From contig NW_006494943.1 in assembly GCF_000471905.2 (NCBI RefSeq), positions 4,806,581 to 4,870,580 on the forward strand: a stretch of 64,000 nt of DNA, in the 5' to 3' direction. Every line of letters starts with the position of its first letter. The stretch's first letter is position 1. Shown in pieces: positions 38,301 to 51,400 of this stretch. This DNA comes from Amborella trichopoda (taxonomy: Eukaryota > Streptophyta > Magnoliopsida > Amborellales > Amborellaceae). The notes under the pieces were generated by a model that did not search any database, was not told the origin of the DNA, and was given only the letters and a program-made list of their open reading frames with translations. The position numbers and the translations under genes were made by a program.

Positions 38301-41300
38301 TCTCCCCACAATACGGATCTCTCTCTTCCCCACATATTTCCTCACTCGAACCAAGTTTGAATCTCCTCTCTCCATATGTAAACAGCCAAGTTTGAATATC
38401 CTCTCTCCATATGTAAACGAGTTCAATCTTCAAAACATTAACAAAGAGAAAAAAATGTAAAGAACGAGATCAATGAGTGATAAAACAAAAAAAGGTAATC
38501 TATATTAATTGATGACATTCTCATTAAAAAAATTGATGAGATTACTTACATTTTAAACCACATTAAATTGAAGTCACGCATCTGCAATAACGTATAAGTC
38601 ATGCACATGTAAACCATAAGAGAGTCTGAAATAGAGAGAAAGGGGGTGAAAAAGATGTATATCGGGCCCAAAAAGCCCATATACCATACAAATTTGACCG
38701 CAAAAAATATCTAATGTCTACGGGGTCTGAGAAGCCCATGCAAATGTAAAGATCTCCATCAAATCTCATAAAAATCACAATAGAGGAGGCCAAGGGGAAT
38801 GACATGAACTGAGAGTAGAGCAAAAACTGCCTCAGTTCATGATTGACGCTTAAGAATAGCCAAAATACTCAATCAAAGGTCAGAGGTTAACCCAAGTACC
38901 CACACTGCCCACCCAAAAAACAAGCCCGAATAACACAAGCTTTACCCATCCAAAATGCCTTTCAACATTGGAAGCCTAAAACAAATATGGGCTACATGGC
39001 AAAAATAGAAAGAGGCTAGTAGGTCCAACCTACTGATCCTGTTCCATACACCTATGGACGGCCCTCCTTGTTTCCTCTTACCCACTAAGGAGCGGTCCGA
39101 GACAAACGGGCATTGCACTCATGCGATCGACAATTAAGTACGAAGAAATATTGAATTGGGTGGTGAGGCTTAAAATCTCGTGCTTTAAAAGCGATATTTC
39201 TTCGTTGGCTTGTTGGGTGTTAGAAACTTCCTGCACTAGCCTAGCAGTTAAGTTCCTATTTTCAGACATAAGACTTTCCTCAGGGGTTGGGTCAAACCCT
39301 ACAGCTTTAGCGTAGCTATAGGCTTCTTTGGCGGCAGTTTGCTTTGCCTCCTTTCCCGTAAAGCATTGGCCACCACTAAAGGTGTGCCCCCTAACAACTA
39401 CCAATGCCCTAAAAATGCGACAATGAGCGGTCCCTAAAACTTCTACGCTATAAACTGGGAGAGAGGGGTCCTCTTCGTTTTGGGTTTCCTCTTGTAGGAA
39501 ATTTTTGAATGACGCATCATCCAAAGAGGGGGGAAATCGGTCCGGGTTGGTGTGGTGAGCGAGCCCGACAGAGAGGACGTGATGGCCCAATGGACAATGC
39601 CACATTATGAAGATTGTCCATATGTACCTACAAAAAAAAAAAAGGGCCAAAAACAATAGGGCTTCTATATAATGAATAACTAAAAAAATGTCAAATACCC
39701 TGTGATATATGCATTGACATGCAATACCTCAGGGGTTGCCTTAGGCAAGCTATGAGATACTTGCAATTGCAATTAAATGCATATACAATAAGCCTGAATC
39801 CCAATAAAATGCTATTAAACCAAACACATAAAATACTAACAAGCCAACAAGAAATAAAATACTAACCAACCAACATATCAAATATAGAATTATAAATCAA
39901 GGTCCCAAACTCTATTAAGAAACAGCAATAAACAGTAATAATCGGTCTCATACTTTGAGTTTTTAAAAGACAGTAATAAGCATAGCACGTTAAGAGAACA
40001 ATCCTAGTCCTCAAGTGAAAATTGAGGACTGCTGCAAAAACTCTAGTATTGGTAAAGAGAGGAGCGGAGCTCCTCAACTGAATCCTCTAGAACCTCGGCA
40101 CCACGTACAACAGTCTGCACTTCTACGTCATTCTTATCGAGCCTCACGCTAAGTGCATTTAGACGCCGACTGAGGCGCTCATAGTCCTCGTCAAGACGAC
40201 GATTGAGGCGTTCAAACTCTTCCCAGAGGCGTATGAGATCTGCTAGGTAACGATCAAACCTCAAGATAGAGACTTTAGTTTTTTGAATGATGTCCTCGGC
40301 CTTTTGGACCCATGAAGGATGTCGATCATTTGCCGGAATTTCCATATTCTAGTGTTACACAAAAGTAAAAAAACATCACAAGGCAAAGAATAACATTAAA
40401 CCGGAAAACAAGGGGCATGTTTCCTATGGTTTGTCATCGCAAGGGTGGTTCAACATAAGGGGATAACATTTGCAAACGAGCATTTTTCAGATGGTTCAAT
40501 CAATCTTCTACTATAATCCCTCTTAAGAGAATTCATGACGCACATACCTAGCGAATGTTATCCTTATTGTCATTGTACAACTACAAAGTACGAACTACAA
40601 ATAATGTTTCTTTTAACCTATAATAATTGTTCAACATTTTTATTCCATCCCCAATAAAGATTGTTCAGTCTACTTAACTGAGAAATTGACTAACAAACAT
40701 GACTTACCATGTCAGAGGTAAATGTTGTGCAGTATACTGAACTTCGATAGTGACTCTAACAAAAACATTACCTTTCAGACGGTACAGGAGAGGTACGAAA
40801 ATTTGCAGTTTTAACAGAAGGATTCTTGTGTCAGCAATGTAAACGAGATGAAAGGAAGAAAAGTATTGAGTCACAAACCAGAAAGACAAGCTCTTATGCA
40901 TTACACAAGAGCTAGACATCCTAATGTGTAATGTGCATAAGAAGTGTTGGGTGGTGTGGTAGTGCATTATATTTTCCTAGTCAGCCCCATAAGGATAACA
41001 AAAAATATGAGAAACCCCATAAGATAAGATTAAGATCTGCTAATGTGAAACCATACCATAGAGCCATTAAGCATTTTTCTCACTCTATAAAACCAAATCC
41101 ACATGATAATGTTTACCACTATCACAATTTTTTTTAACAAAACCTTACCACAGATCCATTAAAGATTACTCACTCTAAAAAAACAGAATAAACATGATAT
41201 TATTCACCCATATCACGAATTGTTTTTTTACAAACAAAAACTAAACCATGCCATAAAGCCATTAAGCATTTCTCACTCTCTAAAACCAAATCCACATGAT

Positions 41301-44300
41301 ATTCTTTACCCCTAACCCTTTTTTTTCCTTTTATTAACAAACCGTTCCACAAAGATTACTCACACTCTAAAAACCACAATACAAATGAGCCATTAAAGAT
41401 TACTCACTCTAAACAACACAATAAACATGATATTATTCACCCATATCACGGATTTTTTTTTTACAGAAAAAGCTAAACCATACCATAAAGCCATTAAACA
41501 TTTCTCACTCTATAAAACCACATCCACATGATATTTTTTACCCCTAACACTTTTCTTTCTTTTTATTTAACAAAACCGTTCCACAGAGATTATTCACACT
41601 CTAAAACCCACAATACACATGAGCCATTAAAGATTACTCACACTAAAAAACACAATAAACATGACATTATTCACCCATATCACGAAGTTTTTATATAAAA
41701 AAAAAAAACTAAACCATACCATAGAGCCATTAAGCATTTTTCTCACTCTATAAAACCAAATCCACATGATAATGTTTACCACTATCACATTTTTTGTTTT
41801 AACAAAACCTTACCACAGAGCCATTAAAGATTACTCACTCTAAAAAAACACAATAAACATGTTATTATTCACCCATATCACGAATTGTTTTTTACAAAAA
41901 AAAACTAAACCATATCATAAAGCTATTAAGCATTTCTCACTCTATAAAACCAAATCCACATGATATTCTTTACCCCTAACACTTTTCTTTCTTTTTATTT
42001 AACAAAACCGTTCCACAGAGATTACTCACACTCTAAAAATCACAATACACATGAGCCATTAAAGATTACTCACTCTAAAAAGCACAATAAACATGATATT
42101 ATTCACCCATATCACGAAGTTTTTTTATACAAAAAAAAAAAACTAAATCATACCATAGAGCCATTAAGCATTTTTCTCACTCTATAAAACCAAATCCACA
42201 TGACAATGTTTATCGCTGTCACATTTTTTGTTTTAACAAAACTTTACCACAGAGCCATTAAAGATTATTCACTCTAAAAAAATACAATAAACATGATATT
42301 ATTCACCCATATCACGAATTGTTTTTACAAAAAAAAAACTAAACCATACCATAAAGCCATTAAGCATTTCTCACTCTATAAAACCAAATCCACATGATAT
42401 TCTTTACCCCTAATACTTTTCTTTCTTTTTATTTAACAAAACCGTTCCACAAAGATTACTCACACTCTAAAAACTTCAATACACATGAGCCATTAAAGAT
42501 TACTCACTCTAAAAAACACAATAAACATGATATTATTCATCCATATCACGAATTTTTTTTTATAAAAAAAACTAAACCATACCATGAAGCCATTAAGCAG
42601 TTCTCACTCTATAAAACCAAATCCACATGATATTCTTTACCCCTAACATTTTTCTTTCTTTTTATTTAACAAAACTGTTCCACAGAGATTACTCGCACTC
42701 TAAAAACCATAGTACACATGGGCCATTAAAGATTACTCACTTTGAAAAACACAATAAACATGATATTATTCACCCATATCACGAAGTTTTTTTATACAAA
42801 AAAAAAAACTAAACCATTCCATAGAGCGATTAAGCATTTTTCTTACTGTATAAAACCAAATCCACATGATAATGTTTACCACTATCACATTTTTTGTTTT
42901 AACAAAACCTTACCACAGAGCCATTAAAGATTACTCACTCTAAAAAAACACAATAGAAATGATATTATTCATCCATATCACAAATATTTTTATGCAGAAA
43001 ACACTAAACCATACCATAAAGCCATTAAGCATTTTTCTCACTCTATAAAACCAAATCCACATGATATTCGTTACTCCTAACACTTATCCTTCTTTTTATT
43101 TAACAAAACTATTTCACAGAGATTACTCACACTCTAAAAACCCACAATACCATAGAGCCATTAAGCATTTTTTCTCACTCTAATAAACCAAATCCACATG
43201 ATATTCTTTACCCCTAACAAGGCATACCTTAAGGATGTGTTGCAGCCGTTGCTTCCACCTTCTACACTCCGGTGAAACCCTGAAAATGGTGTTGCAAAGG
43301 TAGCAGCAGTTGCTTCTACGCTCTACTCTATGGTGATGGTGTGGCTCGTGGTGCTAGTGGTGTGAGTGCAGAGAGATAAAGAGAGGAAGTGGTGGTCATG
43401 AGAGATACTGAGGACGGGCAGTGGTGGTAGTGGTGTGAGTGCAGAGAGATAACCATTGAAATTCAAAACAACTAACCATCACCATCAATTCAACTTGAGG
43501 TTTGAAATATCCTAATGAGGGTAGCGTGCCACTCCCTACTCCTTGATTGTTAAGACTCGCACTTCATTAAACCTAGTGAAGTGTTATTTTCATGGGGTAT
43601 ATTACATCACCCTATGTCATGTTGTGTCCTACTTATCCTCTTAACACCAATCACAACACACCATTTTTAAAAATCTAATGTTTCTCAAATTACAAAATTA
43701 GAAGATTAAAGATTTTAAGTGTTATTTTCATGGGGGATATTACATAACTTTGTCATTTTTAAAAATCTAATGGTTCTCAAATTACAAAATTATAAGATTA
43801 AAGATTTTATGCAAAATATAAAATCTCTACACTCCCACATGTGAAAACACACATGTCCCACCTGTGCCTCACACATATGCTATAAAGCACGTACACCTAT
43901 CAACATTGTGTGCTATTAACAAACGCGTGTCTCACGTCTAGGGTTGGCTATCCATGCCATGCTTATTGGTCAATGACGTGGCAATCCTATGGGATGCAGT
44001 GTGGCACACATTGGCCATTTGTGTGCCACACGCCACGCGTGTGAACGTCTTCATGTGGAATTGCACACGACAATTTTAATAAAGCATTTTTCCTTTGAAA
44101 TAAAATTCCCAAGCATTATCTAAAATCATGATAAATCATTTTTTATTAATTCTCATCAAAGTATCATGGTCTGACACTTATCATAATTCTGGTTGGGAAA
44201 AGAGGATCCCACAGGAGGTCGTGCTATACTGTACTCTTCTGGGCTAGACCTGAAAACCCAATCCAATTTCTCAAACCAACCCAACAGGCCCCTTTGAGTC

Positions 44301-47300
44301 ATAGACTTCAGTCTGGACGTAATGGACCTATCAATGCTAACCGCTAGTTGGATAGATCCCCGTTCGTGGATTACAGGTGCCCCCCTAAGGACATGTGCTC
44401 TTGTGGATGCAAGGGTCCTCTCTCAGCGCATGTGCACAATTTTGATAGATCCCCGTTCAGTGGATTACAGGTGCTCCCCTAAGGACATGCACTCTTGTGG
44501 ATACAGGGGTCCTCTCTTAGCACGTGTGCACAATTTTGATAGGTAGATACTTATCTCGTCAGAATAGCTTCCCAAAATGCAACTGTCTGTGAACACGCTG
44601 TTAGCAAAGCTACATAGGTCAGGGATTTGGGCTTTTGTCCTCTTAGAGCCCAATTGTGCTCACACAGGGCTTATACAAAACCATATCAAACAAATCGGCC
44701 ACTAATCCGCAAGCCCTGGGTTTCACGACATGAGGCGAACGTAGTCATATCAACTTTGACTAGAGGAAAACTCTAAATCCTCTCGGTTCATAATATTGTT
44801 CCAAGAACCTCGTCTCATTCAAACAGGGTTATTTCGGCCTATCCGGATCCTAGTACGCAAAGATTCTGGTAGCTACTATGTTCTTGGCCACTCTCATTGT
44901 GCCTCTGAAATAGTGTTGGCATTGTACATAAGGCCTTGAAAGGCCATAATTCCAATACTTTTGGCCTAGGGGTATTTTAGGTAATTAAATAGAGTAAATT
45001 TGAAATTCTTGATGAAAAGAAAGCATTTTTTAACTGTAGTTGAGGATGACATCATCTTGGCATTACCCACATGGAGCAATAATTGCTTCTCAACCACTAA
45101 TAAATGCCACTATTTTTTTATATAAATATTTATACTACCCCTCCTAATAACAAAAAATACCCTTACTAAAAAATTTTGTATTACAAAACAAGGGTATATG
45201 AGTGTCCAAAAAAGTTGAGTACATTAATAGAATACTCATATATATAAGTACCCTAACATAACCCTATGCATATATATAGACACACATGTCTGTCATGTAT
45301 GTAAGCTAAAATTGGTGTTGCCCCACCTCATTTGCCACATTTGATTGTGTGAGGGGCCTATATGGCTATAAAATGCCTCCATTTAGTCTCCAAATAAGGA
45401 GGATTTGAAGCTCTATGAAGTTCGAATCCCACAAAGCCACTATCTACTCAAACGAATGGTGCAGATCTGATTTTGGAGAAGCAATGCATGTAGAACATTT
45501 TTTTAGGTCCAAATCATATCTTATTTGAAGGTGACTTTTCAGAGGCTTTCAGGAACTTTTTCAGTCCTTACCCAACAAAAAATGGTGGATGAGGTGAAGG
45601 AATCTCATTTTCTTCATGATCTTAGGGGTCCACAAAAATTTTCCCTGGCTGTGCATGTCAGGTATGCTCTGTGGTGTTTTTGCTTCTTGTGAGAGTTATT
45701 TGTGTTTCTATTCAGTATGAGTTTCTGAGATTTGACGAGAGCTTTAGGGGAAAAATTCCTTGTTTCATGTGCTGGAAGATTAATGGCAAATAAAATGTAA
45801 CTTGTAATGATCCCGTATGGTTCCCCGTTGTCATTGTGGGGTTAGGGAAATAGCCTGGGCTTAATTGGTTAGCGTTTGACGATTTGCAGCGCTACGTTCT
45901 AGGCTCAATTCCTACCAAGGGTAGGGGGCCTCTCCCCACTTACTCACCCAAAAAAAAAAGTGCCATGGATAGCTTCATGAATAGTGTCTTCCACAGCACC
46001 ATTAGGTCCCTAGAATCAGAAGGAATGCTTACCACAAGTTATTTCTGGACTAGATATGAAGTTGTAGGATAATAAATACCTAGTAGAAAAGCCAGAATCT
46101 GTGTGATTGCTTTTGGTGCTAGATTAGATTGTGATCTCATGCTTGTTTGGAGGCTTCAAATGGCTAGTTGATTGGAAGTTGGATCCTGTTCTATTTGTGT
46201 GTTTCCTTATTTCGCCCCCTGTCTTGGCATGTGTTAAAGAAATCCCATGGTCATGACTTTGGAGAAAAAGGTGATTATTAGCTTCAACTTGCTGTTGTTT
46301 TTATAATTGTATAGAGCAGGTCTCTGCTTATTTACTTCTCTGAACTCAACTTGGCCTCTGCAAACACAGCAGCCATCCTTTTTTATTTCTGATGCACTTT
46401 TTGTTACGTAAAACAGCGGTTTCAACCTTCCACCTAGGTGCTGATATAAAGAACTCTAGCACTTGACCATATTGGGAGGCCTCATAGCCAGTAGTTAGCA
46501 CAAGTGAGAGGCATCTACAATTCGGGGATCAACATTTAAATTTTGTTGAAATAGCTAGTTAATTGAACTGGATTATTACTGTTTTTGGTTATTGAGTTAA
46601 AATTGGAAGGAAGTTTTGGTATGGAAGTTAGTGGAGTTAAATAATAAAATGTTTGTTTTGGTGGCAGAGTTTTATTCACATATTGAAGTTGAATGACTCT
46701 CTGAGCTTCCTATTAGCATTCTGTGTTTCCTCTGTACGTAACCATCACAATTAGTGTTGTAGGATTGGAGCAGAAGAAGTCAAAAATAGGCTCAAGAAAC
46801 TTGGAGCAGATGAGGTGTTCACAGAAAGCCAATTGGAAGTGAAGAATATCAAGAGTCTTCTGGTATCATCATCGTTTCTTTATATGTCTCCTGAAATTGA
46901 GTAACATATGGAGATAAAAGTAGTCTTTCAAGTGTGAGGTTGTTCTTTAACATGTTTTAATTAGTTGATCTGCCTTGCATAATACACTAGGATGTTGTAG
47001 TTTCCAGCTCCTCTAATGACTTTCTTCCTTGTTTCAAATTCCTTTAAGGGTAATCTATCTGAACCTGTGTTGGGCTTCAATTGCGTTGGTGGTAATGCAG
47101 CTTCTTTAGTCCTTAAATTCTTAAGGTACCCTTATTTCTCTTTTTCTGATCTTCCAAAAAGAATGTGTGTGCTTGTGAGCATGTATGTGTGCTCCCATGC
47201 GATTGATCAAATTGATAAACAAATGTTACAGGCAGGGGGGGGCGATGGTGACCTATGGAGGCATGTCAAAGAAACCAATCACTGTTTCTACCTCCTCTTT

Positions 47301-48181
47301 CATATTTAAGGTAATGAGGTCACAAATATAAGTTTGGTGCAAGTTTCTTCTCTTTATAAGCTGTGGGACTTATTGATAAATTACCCTAGACACTAACCAT
47401 CTAGAAATAGATATTATGGGAAATTATGGCATCCACTCTATATTTATGCTTTGAGCATCCATAAGCTTGCTACACACCATTGGATCTAAAATTTTGAGAT
47501 ACAGTGCCCGACCGGGATTCTCATTTTCCAAATTGGTAGCTTCAACTTCTAAATCTTCCTGCTGTAATCAAGATTTTCGATTCTTCGATTCTGCCTTGAT
47601 TAATAGAAAGTTATCCATAAACTAGAAGGGGAAGAGGATCACCAGCAATAGCCTAACAAAAAGAAAATAGAAAATGTAGAAGCTGAGAAAATGAGAACTT
47701 GGGTGGGTCAACCCTGATCTGGACCTAGCCTGACTAGTTATAAGTTAGACCCTGACTTGTTTCGGGTCCAAGTCAATTGGGTCCGGACCAATCGGGTCCA
47801 TCTTATAAATAAAAAATATAAAGAAAGCATATAGTAAATGGTTTATATTATATACTTAATATTATTAAAATGTATTTGTAATGATATATGCCGGGTCGGG
47901 TCGACCTTGATCCTTGGACCCAAACCCAGACCCGACCGAGGTCAGGTCACGGCCAAATGGTCCTAGGCCCAACCCATCAAGTCCAAAATCCGGGTCTATA
48001 CCCGAACCCAGCCAGGTCGACCCGACCCAATTCTCACACCTACTGAGAACAAAAGTGGAGAGAGAGAAAGTGGAGGATGGTAACTCAAAGGGGCATATTC
48101 AATTATGGGGCACACTTTCATTTTGACAACACTATCTATCTGTTTTCCACTCTTCCGGACTTGGGCTTCAACTTATTCTGC

Positions 48182-48212
<31 letters not shown>

Positions 48213-48440
48213 CTACTACGTACGTACGTACGTACGTACGTACTACCGTACCTACCTACCGTAACCTAACTAACGTACGTAACTACTTACTTAACTTAAC
48301 GTTAACTTAACGTTACTTACGTTACGTTNNNNNNNNNNNNNNNNNNNNGTACGACTTACTACTTTAGTTACTAACAACTACTACTACTACTCGTTTCGTT
48401 ACCTACTTCCGTACCGTACGGTCGTCTACTACTTACTTTG

Positions 48441-48473
<33 letters not shown>

Positions 48474-51400
48474 TTTGCAAGGAAGGTTCTCAGTTCTCAC
48501 CTCCGTACAACCAAAGTCAAATGCATATTTTTCTAAAAGTATGTCTTCTCGGTAAGTAAGGTGATTCATTTTTTCCGAATACCTCACAAATATAATAATT
48601 ACACCTGAAAAAATTCAGGGTTCTAATCTTTTGAATTTATTTCTTCTAGGAAAATCAGTGTAAAGAGTATATTTGCCACTTTTAGCCAAAATCATTCCAA
48701 AAGAAACTATCTTCTATTGTAAAGGTTCAGAGTATACTTAATAACTTATTTCCCCCCAAAGTCTCTCAAGGAAAGGGGGGAAAAACCATCTCTTCTGAAA
48801 GGGCATTGTGACATGATGTTAGCCATGATTGAGTTTTCATCATACGACTGCACCATTTTCTAAAGAGGACATTTCTGTGTATGTTTGCATACTTTTCTTT
48901 TGGCCTCTTAAGATTGAGAGAGAAAAGAGAGTAAATTTAAGCACACGATAAACAAAATAAAGATATCTTTTCATGCTGTTCAAATTGTGGGGCAATATCC
49001 CTTATATATACACAGATCCCTATAGGAGTTACAAGCATTATGCGTAATTGTTACATTGATGTTGCAACCTATTATGCAAGATTGTTATATGGTTGTTACA
49101 ACCCATTATGCAAGACTGTTTACATGGCTGTTATACCCCATTATTCAAGACTATTGCATGACTGTTACAGTCACTCCACTCCCCCTCTAGCTAGAGCATA
49201 TATGTCATAGATGCCTAGCTTGTCCAAAGTATTCGTTAGTTCAACTTGATTAGAGGCCTTAATATGTCTGCCAATTGATTCTCAAATCGAACAAATGGAG
49301 TAATATTGTATTTGAAGCTCTAATCTGACTCAAATCGGGAGGATTATTTACCTTTTCTCTAACAAAGTGGCAATCAACTTCAATATGTTTGGTTCTATCA
49401 TGAAATACAGGATTTGAAATGATATAAGTTTGCTGCTTCATTATCACAATGTAGAGGAATAGGAGCTGATACATTAACATCCATCTCTTATAGAAGAGAA
49501 CAGAGCTAAATTATTTCACATGTAACCAGTGATTCAAAAAGCGGACCGCCTAGCACCTAGGCGGTCCAGAAGACCTGGGCACATCGCCTAGGCCTAGGCG
49601 GTCCAGAAGACCTGGGCACATCGCCTAGGCCTAGGCCGCCAATCTGGACGGTAGTCCCTGGGCAGCTGCCTAGGCAGTACGGAACCCGCTTAGGCTGGCG
49701 CCCAGTGCCCAGCCCAGGGCAGCCGCCTACAGAACCTACCTAGGCGGCCGTCCTGCCCAGAAGCAGAAGTTTGTTTTTTTCAAAGTTGACAAAAATTGAT
49801 GAAAACATCACCCATTGATATTATATTTAATTTTTGATGTTTTATAAATCTATTGGGGGGTTTTTTAGAAGATTTTGAGTCCTTAGAAGTATCTTTGATT
49901 GGTCATCCTTTTTGGATTCGACTAGGCCGCCCAGGTTCTGGGCGCCCTCCTAGGCGCGCCACCTAGGACCCGCCTAGCACTTTTTGGAACTATGCATGAA
50001 ACACTTGCAATTGCTCGATACTTGGCTTCTACTGAAGATCAAGTTACAACACTCTGCTTCTTACTCTTCTTGGTGACTAAATTACCACCCACTAAAGTAG
50101 CCACTAGTGGATCGTCGATCAAGAGAACACTCAGCCCAATCTGCATCGCAAAAATCTTGTACATCAAGGTGACCATGACTTGTACAAAGTAACCCACTCC
50201 TTGAAGCAGATTTCAGATATTGTAGAATATGATAAACAACCTTTGAGTTATGGGAGCATGGTGCATTGCATAAACTAACATGCCATACTTGCAACATATG
50301 TAATGTCTGGTTGTGTGACAATCAAATAAATAAGTCTACCCACTAATCTCTAATATACACCAAGATTACTCAGAGGCTCTGATTGCTGATCATACAATTT
50401 GTGATTAACCTCAATAGGAGATTCTACTGGCTTAGCATCAAGGATTTCCCATGTCATTGAGAAGATCAAAAGTATACTTTCTTTGAGATAAAAAAACTCC
50501 TTGTTTAGACCTTGTCACCTCTAAGGAAGCATTTCAATGGACCAAGATCCTTGATGTCAAAAATGCCCACCCCCCTCCCCCAAGAAATCTTTCACTTTTT
50601 GAATCTCATTATCATTATTTTTCCTATTAGCACTTTATCATCCACATACTCTATCAGTATTGTGGTGGCACAACAGTCTCTTTTAACAAATATGGAATTA
50701 TTTGAAAGATATTTCTGAAATCCAAACTAAGATATTGCCATATTGAATTTTTCGAACCAAGCCCAAGGTGATTGTTTTTTTTTTAGGAAGTTAACTATTT
50801 GTATTGCTAAAAGAAGAAGTGTACATCAGTAAGTGTCGAGAGTACCCACGACCGGGTCTCTCAACCAAAAAATATGCCACCTAGCAGTGGTCCTGTACAA
50901 AAAATGGAGGGCTCATAGGACACGCCCAATTACAAGAGATAAATTGTGCAAAAGAAATAAAAAGTGCGCCCGTAGAGGTCCAGAGCAGAAAAGGAGATGG
51001 ACCCGCGACAAAACCATAGTCTAAGTAGCTCAACAAAAAGTCGCATCTATACGGGGGCTTCAGCTTGGATCTGAGCAGCGTCCTTAGCTAGAAGATCTGC
51101 GAAGTCGTTCGATGTCCTCCAGATATGCGTGCAGGAGGTGTCTATAACCCTGCAAATATACTCAATTTTGTCAAAAATTTGGGCGAGGTACTAAGGAGGA
51201 GTGGCCTTCCAGAGGCCCAAAACATAATGTTTTTGGCATCCCCCTCGACAAACAACCGAGAACCCCAGGATAGGTCGAACTTCTGAAGGCCCAATAAGAG
51301 AGCCATAGCCTCTGCAAATTGAGAGTCTGTGTGGCCTAGGTGTTATGAGTAAGAGGCCAGGATATTGCCATTGTGGTCATGAAAAACCCCACCGGCTCCA

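Larger units (their letters stand above)
32175..46762 (+). other. MECR intron 5 (about 14.6 kb)
   Basis: Starts AG|gtacat at 32175 and ends ttgtag|G at 46762. Contains the RTE fragment, a word-repeat block, an N gap, a dead hAT transposase, a pyrimidine repeat, a dsRNA-binding-domain exon, a tandem array and the start of copy B. Intron status is inferred from perfect phase agreement of exons 5 and 6. Confidence 0.8.

Noticed and set aside
38033-38460. Overlapping open frames of 89-125 codons rich in Leu/Ser/Pro or Arg/Glu/Gly
   Set aside because: Several frames on both strands are open at once because the ~25-35-bp repeat lacks stops. No conserved domain.
41960-42927. Repeated ~60-80-codon frames starting MIFFTPN
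   Set aside because: Each is the same tandem monomer read in one frame; they follow the repeat period and not gene structure.
45850-45915. A tRNA gene
   Set aside because: Box-like blocks are present but no cloverleaf with paired acceptor stem can be drawn by eye, and the A tail and empty site point to a SINE.
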